Assembly: GCA_016301965.1 (NCBI GenBank)
Contig: JAEDOO010000040.1
Span: 1 to 13,043, forward strand
Origin: Lachnospiraceae bacterium
GTDB taxonomy: Bacteria > Bacillota > Clostridia > Lachnospirales > Lachnospiraceae
DNA length: 13,043 bases
Direction of reading: 5' to 3'
Below are positions 1-7,575 of this stretch, piece after piece. Positions within the stretch are counted from its first letter, which is position 1, and every line of letters begins with the position of its first letter. The notes below the pieces were generated by a model, which worked only from the letters and a program-made list of their open reading frames with translations, had not been told where the DNA came from and made no database searches. Made by a program: the position numbers and the translations under genes.

Positions 1-162
1 AAGCCGCAGCTGGAGAGTGAAACAGCAATTGATAATGTGAGATCGGAAGCACTGGTGCAGTCTGAGGATACCCAGCAGGAATCGGTGACAACCTCGCAGA
101 AAGAGCTGGCCGATGAACAGTCCGTTGCTGAATCGGACTCTGCAAATGAGAATACAAAATAA
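1..162 (+). CDS. C-terminal end of an unidentified acidic protein (5' partial)
   Basis: Frame 1 is open from the window edge to a TAA at 160-162, giving 53 residues of a gene that begins outside the window. The segment is rich in Glu, Asp, Ser, Gln and Thr, has few hydrophobic residues and ends in SDSANENTK. It therefore looks like a disordered, negatively charged tail and not a folded domain. No family motif is visible, so no function is proposed. It could be the cytoplasmic or extracellular tail of a membrane protein, or the end of a regulatory protein. A strong intrinsic terminator begins 18 bases after the stop, so this gene belongs to a transcription unit separate from uvrC. That the frame is coding is supported by its being open to the edge and by the terminator placement. 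Confidence 0.7.
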   Translation, partial: KPQLESETAIDNVRSEALVQSEDTQQESVTTSQKELADEQSVAESDSANENTK

Positions 163-179
163 GAGGCATAACAGACAGT

Positions 180-208
180 GGCTGTCGGATATTCCGGCAG
201 CCTTTTCT
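180..208 (+). terminator. Intrinsic terminator after the partial upstream gene
   Basis: A ten-pair stem (180-189 with 193-202, arms GGCTGTCGGA and TCCGGCAGCC, one G-U pair) closes a 3-base TAT loop. It is followed directly by TTTTCT. This is a textbook Rho-independent terminator on the forward strand and separates the upstream gene from uvrC. The remaining 60 bases up to uvrC hold only a possible minus-10-like TATGAT at 224-229 with no good partner hexamer, so the uvrC promoter is not assigned. Confidence 0.88.
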
Positions 209-268
209 GGATTTATCGGGAAATATGATTCGACAGAACAAGTTTTGCGTTAGGAAAAAGGAGAGAGT

Positions 269-2125
269 ATGGGTGCGGAATTCAATATCGAAGAAGAACT
301 GAAAAAACTGCCAGGAAAACCCGGTGTATATATCATGCACGACGCTGACGATACGATTATTTATGTGGGAAAGGCCATCAGTCTCAAAAACCGTGTCCGT
401 CAGTATTTTCAGAGCAGCCGCAACAAGGGACCGAAGATAGAGAAAATGGTCACCCATATTGCGCGGTTTGAATATATCGTCACCGATTCCGAATTGGAAG
501 CACTGGTGCTGGAATGTAACCTGATCAAAGAGCATCGGCCAAAATATAATACCATGCTGAAGGATGACAAGACGTATCCTTTTATCAAGGTGACGGTACA
601 GGAGCCGTATCCCAGAATATTGTTTTCCAGGGAAATGAAAAAAGATAAAGCCCGCTATTTTGGCCCCTACACCAGTGCGGGTGCTGTAAAGGAGAGTATT
701 GAACTGCTGCGAAAACTGTACCAGATCCGCGCCTGCAATAAGGTGCTGCCCCGGGATCAGGGAAAGGAACGTCCCTGCCTGTATTATCATATGAAACAGT
801 GTAAGGCTCCCTGTCAGGGCTATGTGAGTCAGGAGGAGTACAGAGAACAGGTGCGGGGCGTACTGGATTTCCTGAACGGGGATTATCAGAAAATGGTGCG
901 TCAGCTGAAAGAGCAGATGCAGCAGGCTTCTATGGAACTTCGCTTCGAGGAGGCAGCAGCTTTGCGGGATACCATCCGTGATATCGAAAAAGTGGGAGAA
1001 CGGCAGAAAATCACAGGAAGTGGAGGAGAGGATAAAGATATCATTGCCCTGTCTCATGACGGACTGGATGCGGTAGCTCAGGTATTTTTTGTGCGGGATG
1101 GAAAGATGATCGGAAGAGAGCATTTTTATCTGAAGGTGAATTTTGAAGATCGTCCGGAAGAGATTTTGCAGAGCTTTATTAAACAGTTTTATGCCGGCAC
1201 ACCTTTTATTCCGAAAGAGATCGATCTCCAGTATGAGATAGAGGATCTGGACGTTATCACCCGCTGGCTGACGTCCAGAAGGGGACAGAAGGTTACCGTG
1301 AAAATACCGAGAAAGGGGCAGAAAGAGAAGCTGGTAGAGCTTGCGGCCGAAAATGCCCGCATGGTACTGGATCGTGATCGGGAACGGATCAAAAGAGAAG
1401 AAGGAAGGACCATCGGTGCGGTGCGGGAAATCGAGCGTCTTCTGGGCCTGGAGGGCATAGATCGTATGGAAGCTTTCGATATTTCAAATATCAGCGGATA
1501 TGAATCGGTGGGCTCTATGGTAGTTTATGAAAAAGGCAAGCCAAAGAAAACGGATTACCGCAAATTCAAGATCAAGACCGTGCAGGGCGCAGACGATTAT
1601 GCCAGTATGCGGGAAGTGCTGACCCGTCGTTTTGAAAGGGGATTAGAGGAACAGAAAGAAAGCAAAGAAATGCAGGGGTTTTGTGCTTTTCCGGATCTTC
1701 TTTTGATGGATGGCGGAAAAGGCCAGGTGCATATTGCGGAGGAAGTGCTGGCACAGCTTTCCCTGCATATCCCGGTGTGCGGTATGGTCAAAGACGATCA
1801 TCACAGGACAAGAGGATTGTTTTTTCATGATCAGGAGATCCCCATTGACCGGCATGGAGAAGGATTTAAGCTGGTTACGAGGATTCAGGACGAAGCGCAC
1901 CGGTTTGCCATCGAATATCATCGTCTTCTCAGAAGCAAAGGTCAGGTGCGTTCTGTGCTGGACGATATTCCGGGCGTGGGACCGGCCCGAAGAAAAGCTC
2001 TGCTGCGAAAATTCGGATCAGTGGAGAATATACAGAATGCATCCGAGGAAGAACTGGCGCAGACAGAGAGCATGAATGCAAAAAGTGCACAGGAAGTTTA
2101 TGCATTTTTCCATAAGGTCAAATAA
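269..2125 (+). CDS. uvrC: Excinuclease ABC subunit C
   Basis: UvrC is the nuclease of nucleotide excision repair. UvrA and UvrB load it at lesions, and it cuts the damaged strand first 3' and then 5' of the damage. All expected domains are present in 618 residues, a normal length. The N-terminal GIY-YIG nuclease (about 15-95) has GVY at 19-21 and YVG at 32-34. A UVR/UvrB-binding helical hairpin lies at about 200-240. The C-terminal RNase H-like nuclease has a D-D-H set at D404 (in AFDISN), D481 (in LMDGGKGQ) and H544 (in DEAHRF). A helix-hairpin-helix region around DDIPGVGPARRK lies at about 565-600. The ATG at 269 follows AGGAG at 259-263 with good spacing. It heads the uvrC-hprK-ROK block; hprK starts 68 bases downstream. 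Nothing suggests damage or an unusual sequence. Confidence 0.98.
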   Translation: MGAEFNIEEELKKLPGKPGVYIMHDADDTIIYVGKAISLKNRVRQYFQSSRNKGPKIEKMVTHIARFEYIVTDSELEALVLECNLIKEHRPKYNTMLKDDKTYPFIKVTVQEPYPRILFSREMKKDKARYFGPYTSAGAVKESIELLRKLYQIRACNKVLPRDQGKERPCLYYHMKQCKAPCQGYVSQEEYREQVRGVLDFLNGDYQKMVRQLKEQMQQASMELRFEEAAALRDTIRDIEKVGERQKITGSGGEDKDIIALSHDGLDAVAQVFFVRDGKMIGREHFYLKVNFEDRPEEILQSFIKQFYAGTPFIPKEIDLQYEIEDLDVITRWLTSRRGQKVTVKIPRKGQKEKLVELAAENARMVLDRDRERIKREEGRTIGAVREIERLLGLEGIDRMEAFDISNISGYESVGSMVVYEKGKPKKTDYRKFKIKTVQGADDYASMREVLTRRFERGLEEQKESKEMQGFCAFPDLLLMDGGKGQVHIAEEVLAQLSLHIPVCGMVKDDHHRTRGLFFHDQEIPIDRHGEGFKLVTRIQDEAHRFAIEYHRLLRSKGQVRSVLDDIPGVGPARRKALLRKFGSVENIQNASEEELAQTESMNAKSAQEVYAFFHKVK

Positions 2126-2134
2126 AGCGTTTTA

Positions 2135-2163
2135 TTGCGTTACAAGTCTGTGTATGGTAAACT
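2135..2163 (+). promoter_or_regulatory. Candidate sigma-A promoter for hprK
   Basis: TTGCGT (2135-2140), a 17-base spacer and TAAACT (2158-2163) lie between uvrC and hprK. A TG dinucleotide one base upstream of the -10 makes it an extended -10 type. The hexamers match consensus only moderately (3/6 and 4/6), so hprK may also be read from the uvrC transcript. There is no terminator in this 68-base gap. Confidence 0.45.
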
Positions 2164-2193
2164 GAAAACAGCATGTGAAAAGGAGAAACGTCT

Positions 2194-3126
2194 ATGAAGA
2201 CTGTGACATTAACGAAGCTGGCCGAGGCTGTACGTCTGACCAATGTGACTCCCGAGATCAACACAGATGATGTGAAGATCAGTCTCACAGAGATCAACCG
2301 TCCTGCCCTGCAGCTGACCGGTTATTATGAACATTTTGAAGCGGAACGTGTGCAGATCATAGGATATGTGGAGTATTCTTATCTGGTCAATCATCTGACC
2401 CGGGAAGAAAAGGTAAAAGCATACGAGGAATTTGTATCCAAAAAGATTCCCTGTGTGATCTTTACGACTCAGGTCGTGCCGGATGAGGATATGCTGGAAC
2501 TGGCACATAAGTATCAGGTTCCCACGTTTACCACTGACAGGACCACATCCGACTGTATGTCGGAGATCATCCGCTGGCTGAGTATTCAGCTTGCGCCCTA
2601 CATTTCCATTCACGGTGTTCTGGTGGATGTATATGGTGAAGGTGTACTGATCATGGGCGAGAGCGGTATCGGTAAGAGCGAAGCTGCTCTGGAGCTGATC
2701 AAGAGAGGACACCGTCTCGTCAGCGATGATGTGGTGGAGATCAGCCGTATCAGCGATAATGAACTGATCGGTTCTGCGCCGGATATCACCAGACATTTTA
2801 TCGAACTTCGCGGTATCGGCATTATCGACGTCAAGACGTTGTTTGGTGTAGAGTGTGTAAAGGACACCCAGTCCATCGATCTTGTCATTAAGCTTGAAGA
2901 GTGGGATCGTGACAAAGAATATGACCGTCTCGGCATGGAAGAAGAGTATACGGAGATCCTTGGCAACAAGGTAGTCTGCCATTCGCTGCCTATACGTCCC
3001 GGGCGTAACCTGGCGGTCATCGTAGAATCCGCTGCTGTCAACCATCGTCAGAAAAAGATGGGCTACAATGCGGCAAAAGAGCTGTATAAACGTGTACAGG
3101 CTAACCTTTCAAAGAAAAGAGATTGA
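2194..3126 (+). CDS. hprK: HPr kinase/phosphorylase
   Basis: HprK phosphorylates the phosphocarrier HPr on Ser46 when glycolytic intermediates are abundant and removes that phosphate when phosphate is high. In low-GC Gram-positives this sets carbon catabolite repression through CcpA. The 310-residue product has the usual two-part build: an N-terminal domain (about 1-130) and a C-terminal kinase domain. The kinase domain carries H140, a P-loop GESGIGKS at 155-162, the acidic pair D178-D179 (in LVSDD), and the family signature region around IELRGIGIIDV. These match the catalytic residues described for Lactobacillus HprK. The ATG follows AAAGGAG at 2179-2185. The stop at 3124-3126 lies 5 bases before the preferred start of the ROK kinase gene, so the two are probably co-translated. 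Confidence 0.97.
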   Translation: MKTVTLTKLAEAVRLTNVTPEINTDDVKISLTEINRPALQLTGYYEHFEAERVQIIGYVEYSYLVNHLTREEKVKAYEEFVSKKIPCVIFTTQVVPDEDMLELAHKYQVPTFTTDRTTSDCMSEIIRWLSIQLAPYISIHGVLVDVYGEGVLIMGESGIGKSEAALELIKRGHRLVSDDVVEISRISDNELIGSAPDITRHFIELRGIGIIDVKTLFGVECVKDTQSIDLVIKLEEWDRDKEYDRLGMEEEYTEILGNKVVCHSLPIRPGRNLAVIVESAAVNHRQKKMGYNAAKELYKRVQANLSKKRD

Positions 3127-3131
3127 GAAAA

Positions 3132-4067
3132 ATGAGCGAATTTGTATTTGGAATCGATGTCGGAGGAACGACAGTCAAATGTGGACTATTTACAGCGGAA
3201 GGAGAAGTACTGGATAAGTGGGAGATCCCGACCAGAACAGAGGACAACGGATCCCATATCCTGCGGGATATTGCTGTAACTGTTTTGAAAAAATGTGAGG
3301 AGAAGAATCTGGAAAAAGAGCAGATCAAAGGCATTGGTATCGCTGTGCCGGGTCCCGTCCTTAAGAATGGAGATGTGGCTTTTGCGGTAAACCTTCACTG
3401 GGGCTACACAGAGGTGGCAAAGGAGCTGTCGGAAATGACAGGACTGCCGGTTAAAACAGGAAATGACGCCAATGTAGCTGCGCTTGGTGAGATGTGGTGC
3501 GGCGGCGGACGCGGTACAGACAGTATGGTCATGATCACTCTGGGTACCGGTGTCGGCGGCGGCGTTATCATCGGCGGCAAGATGGTTGCCGGCGCTCATG
3601 GAGCGGGCGGAGAGATCGGTCATATCTGTATTGAGCCGGAAGATCCCATCGCCTGCAACTGCGGTAACCACGGATGTCTGGAACAGAAGACCTCGGCCAC
3701 AGGTATCGTTCGCCTTGCAAAAGAAGAATTGGCTAAGAATGAGATGCCTTCCATGCTGGATGCGGCTACGGTGACAGCAAAGGATGTTTTTGAGGCATAT
3801 GGTAAAGGTGACCCGCTGGCCAGAGTGGTGGTAAAACGTATGGCAGATTATCTGGGCCGTGCCATGGCGATGATCGCTGCTACGATCGATCCGGAAAAAT
3901 TTGTTATCGGCGGCGGTGTTTCCAAAGCCGGACAGCCCCTGATCGATGCGGTAAGCTCTGCATACGAAACATATTGTTTCCCAGCATGCAAAGATACAGA
4001 GATCGTACTGGCAGAACTTGGAAATGATGCAGGTATTTTTGGATCGGCAAAGATGTTATTAGACTGA
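3132..4067 (+). CDS. ROK-family glucokinase
   Basis: This ATP-dependent sugar kinase most likely converts glucose to glucose-6-phosphate in the cytoplasm. The 311-residue product has the ROK nucleotide-binding start IDVGGTTVK, the catalytic aspartate in GNDANVAALGE (D112), and the sugar-binding EIGH (His164). The zinc motif CNCGNHGCLE contributes C175, C177 and C182. Gly-rich GTGVGGG follows the ROK pattern. ATG 3132 is preferred because AAGAGA at 3117-3122 sits about nine bases upstream. A TTG at 3123 overlapping the hprK stop would add three residues and is possible. Sequence alone does not exclude another hexose or ManNAc, but the form is that of Gram-positive glucokinases. It is the last gene before a strong terminator. 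Adjacency to hprK ties glucose phosphorylation to catabolite control. Confidence 0.92.
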   Translation: MSEFVFGIDVGGTTVKCGLFTAEGEVLDKWEIPTRTEDNGSHILRDIAVTVLKKCEEKNLEKEQIKGIGIAVPGPVLKNGDVAFAVNLHWGYTEVAKELSEMTGLPVKTGNDANVAALGEMWCGGGRGTDSMVMITLGTGVGGGVIIGGKMVAGAHGAGGEIGHICIEPEDPIACNCGNHGCLEQKTSATGIVRLAKEELAKNEMPSMLDAATVTAKDVFEAYGKGDPLARVVVKRMADYLGRAMAMIAATIDPEKFVIGGGVSKAGQPLIDAVSSAYETYCFPACKDTEIVLAELGNDAGIFGSAKMLLD

Positions 4068-4113
4068 TGAAGACCGGGGTATAACACAAGAACACGGAGA
4101 ATTGTTGGTAACG

Positions 4114-4157
4114 AAAAACCGGAAGGAATCACTGAAAATGATCCCTTCCGGTTTTTT
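4114..4157. terminator. Bidirectional terminator between convergent genes
   Basis: A long hairpin pairs 4117-4131 with 4139-4153, with a single A-C mismatch and a 7-base loop; its core is CCGGAAGG paired with CCTTCCGG. It is flanked by AAAAA on the left and TTTTTT on the right. It can therefore stop transcription of the ROK kinase on the forward strand and of the penicillin-binding protein on the reverse strand, whose stop codon is only about 20 bases away. Confidence 0.93.
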
Positions 4158-4178
4158 GTATATATTGCGCAATAGCAA

Positions 4179-6755
4179 TTACTGCGCAGGAGATTGAGGC
4201 GTCGTTGTATTGGCCGGGGCGTTGCCCTGACCTGTGCCGGAAGCTGCCGGGTTGTCCGGTGTCTGCCCGCCGGCATTTTGCGCTGCCTCGGCTTCCTGTG
4301 CCGCCTTTTCTGCCGCTTCCTGAGCAGCTTTTTCTTCGGCCTCTTTTTTGAGACGTTCCTGCTCTGCTTTCCATGCGGCTTCACATTCTGTACAATGTTC
4401 GTCGGGAACAGTGGAGCGGGCGAAATATTCTGTAATAGATTTACAGTGAGAAGAGGCCAGGAGTCCTGTTTTCGTACATATGGTGGCTTTCTCCACGCTG
4501 GATGGTATCTGAAAATCAATGGCAGGAAGATCTTCATGGATCCGTTTCATGATCGTTTGCCATAAAGTTTTATGATACGTACGATATGTACCGCTTTTTG
4601 CCAGTTTCTGGTTACCGTCATAGCCAGCCCAGACTGTAGCTGTATAATACGGTGTATATCCGGCAAACCAGACATCATTGTAATCAGATGTGGTACCTGT
4701 TTTGCCGGCTACCGGCATGTCGCCCAGCTTCAGTGCTGTACCGGTACCTTTTGTCACAACATCTTCCATAGCGCTGGTCAGCAGATAGGCAGTGCTGTCT
4801 TTTACCGTTTCGTGTGTATCCGGTTGGCTTTCCAGAAGTATATTTCCATCACTGTCAGTTACCGTTGTGTAGAAGGATGGAGCGTGATAGATTCCGCCGT
4901 TTGCCAAAGAGGCGTAGGCCGCTGTCAGTTCAAGATTAGTAACACCATGGGTGATACCGCCCAGAGCCAGAGGCTGGCGAATATCTGTGAAAACTTTTCC
5001 GTTGATAACTTCATTGTCTGCGAGTGTAGTAAAACCAAATTTTAACAGTTGTTCATAGCCGGCCTGCGGAGTAACCTCTGTAAGAGTCTTGACAGCAACA
5101 ACGTTTACAGATTGTTCAATGGCTTTACGGATCGTAATATTGCCAAGATAGCGTCCGCTGGCATTTCGGACTTGTGTTCCGTTTTCGTATTCGTATTTTT
5201 CGTCTTTGTATACCGTAGCAAGTGTCTGTCCTTCTTCAAGAGCTGTCGCGTAAGTGGATACGATCTTGAAGGTAGAACCCGGCTGCCTGGTAGAGTCGGT
5301 GGCGCGGTTAAGTGTCAGACTGGCTGTCTTTTCGCCTCGTCCGCCGATGATGGCTTTAACGTATCCTGTTTTTTGATCCATGATCGTCATACTGGATTGG
5401 GGTTCCAGGGTAAAGGAAATTCGTTCGGCGAGAATTTCAGAGCCCGCCTCTTCGGCAAGAATGTGGGCTTTGTATTTGTCCACATAAGACTGGGCTTCTT
5501 CCTCGGAATCAAAGAGAAGCTCAAAATTCTTGTCCTCCGTATCCCGGAAATACAGGCGCAGCATTTCCTTGCTGTAGTTTTGCTGCTCTCCATCCGCTTT
5601 GGTAATGGTGAGTGCCCAGTTCAGACCAATTTTGGAGTGTGCCGGGAAATTATCGGGATCACTGTATTCTTCGTCTACGATCTTCTGGATGGCCGGATCC
5701 TGAGTCGTATAGATACGAAGACCGCCGCTGTAAAGAGCGTTGGATGCCTGGGTTTCAGTATATCCTTTTTGGGTCTGAAGATCTTCTAACACCTGGTTGA
5801 TCGCTGCATCTACAAAGTAAGAGTACACATTTGTTTTGTTTTCCTGTTTTTCCTGAGCCATGGCAATACGATCATATACCGGATCAAGAAGAGCCTTTTG
5901 ATAATCATTTTCGGAAATGTATCCCTGCTGCAGCATATTGTTTAAGACCTTGGTCCTTCGTTCCGCGTTTTTTTCCGGATTGTTTATAGGATTAAATGAA
6001 GTCGGATTCTGAGGAATCGCAGCTAAAACTGCGCATTCGGACAGTGTCAGTTCGGATACGCTTTTTCCGAAATACTTATAAGAAGCAGTCTGCACACCAT
6101 AAGTGCCGGCTCCCATATTGATCGTATTCAGATAGTTTTCCAGAATAACGCTTTTGGTATCTTTTCCTTCTTTTGTCAGGTTGGCTTCCAGCTGTAGAGC
6201 CAGACTCTGTTCCTGCACTTTTCTTCGGATCCGTTCCAGCTCATTCTCCTGTGTCCAGGTGGTAAAGACATTGTTTTTGAGAAGCTGCTGGGTCAGTGTG
6301 CTTGCTCCTTCGTTTGGACTGTGTCCCGTCAGAATGCGGCCGATACCGTTGACTCCGGCACGGAGAATACCTTTGAAGTCAATGCCATTATGTTCGTAAA
6401 AACGTTCATCTTCAATGGCAACAATAGCGTGCTGCATATTTAAGGGAATATCATTGATGGAAACAGCTACACGATTCGCGTTGGAACCAGTCAATTTCTG
6501 AATCATGTTTCCTTCGGAATCATACATGTAGGTAGCATATCCTACGGGTATGATATTGGCTTCGCTGACATCAGGAGTGGAAGCCAGAATTCCCTTAAAA
6601 ACGCCGATGCCCAGGCTTATTGTACAAACCAGAAGAAAAATAAGAGAAAAAAGAAGAATTCTCAAAACGTTTATACTGAAAGCGTGCTCCAGCTTATCTC
6701 CGTGGGAGGAAAGCTTTTTGCGGCCGGATCGTAAACCTTTTTTGCCGTAATTCAT
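4179..6755 (-). CDS. Class A penicillin-binding protein (PBP1A-type, transglycosylase plus transpeptidase)
   Basis: This bifunctional enzyme polymerises lipid II and cross-links peptidoglycan on the outer face of the membrane. The 858-residue product has a basic cytoplasmic start (1-28) and one membrane helix (about 29-52). The GT51 transglycosylase follows, with EDERFYEHNG (E115 as the likely catalytic acid) and GASTLTQQLLKN. A linker of about 100 residues (about 355-450) leads to the transpeptidase with S494-x-x-K497 (STFK), S549-V-N551 and K685-T-G. The C-terminal extension has cysteines 760, 771, 788 and 791. An Ala/Glu/Lys-rich probable coiled coil (about 795-828) and a Pro/Asn/Thr/Gln-rich end (829-858) complete it. 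The start is fixed by AAGGAGG placed eight bases upstream. It is monocistronic: divergent from yigZ, and ended by the bidirectional hairpin. Confidence 0.96.
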   Translation of the reverse strand: MNYGKKGLRSGRKKLSSHGDKLEHAFSINVLRILLFSLIFLLVCTISLGIGVFKGILASTPDVSEANIIPVGYATYMYDSEGNMIQKLTGSNANRVAVSINDIPLNMQHAIVAIEDERFYEHNGIDFKGILRAGVNGIGRILTGHSPNEGASTLTQQLLKNNVFTTWTQENELERIRRKVQEQSLALQLEANLTKEGKDTKSVILENYLNTINMGAGTYGVQTASYKYFGKSVSELTLSECAVLAAIPQNPTSFNPINNPEKNAERRTKVLNNMLQQGYISENDYQKALLDPVYDRIAMAQEKQENKTNVYSYFVDAAINQVLEDLQTQKGYTETQASNALYSGGLRIYTTQDPAIQKIVDEEYSDPDNFPAHSKIGLNWALTITKADGEQQNYSKEMLRLYFRDTEDKNFELLFDSEEEAQSYVDKYKAHILAEEAGSEILAERISFTLEPQSSMTIMDQKTGYVKAIIGGRGEKTASLTLNRATDSTRQPGSTFKIVSTYATALEEGQTLATVYKDEKYEYENGTQVRNASGRYLGNITIRKAIEQSVNVVAVKTLTEVTPQAGYEQLLKFGFTTLADNEVINGKVFTDIRQPLALGGITHGVTNLELTAAYASLANGGIYHAPSFYTTVTDSDGNILLESQPDTHETVKDSTAYLLTSAMEDVVTKGTGTALKLGDMPVAGKTGTTSDYNDVWFAGYTPYYTATVWAGYDGNQKLAKSGTYRTYHKTLWQTIMKRIHEDLPAIDFQIPSSVEKATICTKTGLLASSHCKSITEYFARSTVPDEHCTECEAAWKAEQERLKKEAEEKAAQEAAEKAAQEAEAAQNAGGQTPDNPAASGTGQGNAPANTTTPQSPAQ

Positions 6756-6782
6756 AGATAACCCTCCTTATCTTGAGTCATT

Positions 6783-6811
6783 ATTATAACAAATCCATAC
6801 TTTTAAATAAA
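6783..6811 (-). promoter_or_regulatory. Promoter for the penicillin-binding protein gene
   Basis: On the reverse strand a perfect -10 TATAAT (6783-6788) lies 27 bases before the start codon. At 17 bases upstream of it the -35 is a poor TTTATT (6806-6811, 3/6). The strong SD AAGGAGGG (about 6762-6769) follows. The weak -35 leaves room for an activator or an alternative recognition mode. Confidence 0.6.
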
Positions 6812-6826
6812 GAGCAAAATAGATTC

Positions 6827-6856
6827 TTCACAATTCCTCAAGGTCCATGCTATACT
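6827..6856 (+). promoter_or_regulatory. Promoter for the yigZ-family gene
   Basis: TTCACA (6827-6832, 5/6), an 18-base spacer and TATACT (6851-6856, 5/6) are preceded by an extended -10 TGC. It lies 33 bases before the ATG. It stands back to back with the reverse-strand promoter, the two -35 elements being only 15 bases apart, so the pair share one short control region. Confidence 0.72.
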
Positions 6857-6889
6857 TACGATAAATGAGCAGAGAAAGGAATACAAAAT

Positions 6890-7564
6890 ATGCCATCCTG
6901 GACAAAGACAGTTTACGAAGGCGGCGAGGGTGAGATTACGGAAAAAAAGTCTCGATTTATCGCGACCGTATGCCCGGTTCACTCAGAACAGGAAGCGCTT
7001 GCCTTTATTGAAAAAATGAAAAAGAAATACTGGGATGCCCGTCATAATTGCTATGCGTATATCCTGGGAGAAAATCAGACCTGCATGAGAAGCAGTGACG
7101 ACGGTGAGCCTCAGGGGACAGCAGGGCACCCTATGCTGGACGTATTGGCTGGAGAAAAACTGTATGATGTGGCTGTAGTTGTGACCCGCTATTTCGGAGG
7201 GGTTCTTCTGGGAACAGGAGGGCTTGTACGGGCTTATTCCAAAGCGGTACAGGAAGGGCTGAAAAACAGTATACTGATGGAAAAAAAGAGAGGGATACCG
7301 GTGGTTCTGGAGACGGATTATACAGGCCTTGGTAAGCTGCAGTATCTCACCGCTTCCCGGCAGATTATTGTACTGGATACCCTGTATGAGGATTGTGTCA
7401 AAATGAAAATCCTCCTGGATCCTGAACAGACAGCGGCTTTTCACGGGGAGGTTATGGACGCAACCAGTGGAAAGGCTGTCTGGCAGGAACAGGAGGAGAT
7501 TTTCTATGCCAGAGTCAATGACCGTGTGCTGGTAGGCAAAGACTTACAGCCGGAAAAAAATTAA
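6890..7564 (+). CDS. YigZ/IMPACT (UPF0029) family protein
   Basis: The 224-residue product belongs to the conserved YigZ/YvyE family, related to eukaryotic IMPACT. Seen in the sequence are ARHNCYAY (50-57), SSDDGEPQGTAGHPML (68-83) and TRYFGGVLLGTGGLVRAYS (99-117), the family's signature blocks. A smaller C-terminal domain of about 80 residues follows, of the DUF1949 type resembling an elongation-factor fold. The bacterial role is not settled. Homology to IMPACT suggests a link to translation or ribosome-associated regulation, which here is inference. The ATG follows AGAAAGGA at 6873-6880. The gene is transcribed divergently from the penicillin-binding protein. Its stop (7562-7564) overlaps the stop of the convergent cyclophilin gene by three bases within a palindrome. 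Confidence 0.93.
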   Translation: MPSWTKTVYEGGEGEITEKKSRFIATVCPVHSEQEALAFIEKMKKKYWDARHNCYAYILGENQTCMRSSDDGEPQGTAGHPMLDVLAGEKLYDVAVVVTRYFGGVLLGTGGLVRAYSKAVQEGLKNSILMEKKRGIPVVLETDYTGLGKLQYLTASRQIIVLDTLYEDCVKMKILLDPEQTAAFHGEVMDATSGKAVWQEQEEIFYARVNDRVLVGKDLQPEKN

Positions 7565-7575
7565 CATTTTTCCGG
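7550..7575. repeat. Palindrome spanning two overlapping convergent stop codons
   Basis: CCGGAAAAA (7550-7558) and TTTTTCCGG (7567-7575) form a nine-pair inverted repeat around an 8-base centre. That centre contains the stop codons of both the forward yigZ gene and the reverse cyclophilin gene. Each RNA would form the same hairpin at its coding end. No U-tract follows it on either strand, so it is only a possible transcript-end structure, not a classical terminator. Confidence 0.6.

Noticed and set aside
2209..3045. Long reverse-strand open frame opposite hprK (278 codons)
   Set aside because: It lies wholly inside a gene with full catalytic motifs, has no recognisable domain and no convincing ribosome binding site; it is a codon-bias shadow.
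4572..5789. Forward-strand open frames opposite the penicillin-binding protein
   Set aside because: They are antisense to conserved transpeptidase motifs, with Cys/Phe-rich, unlikely protein composition.
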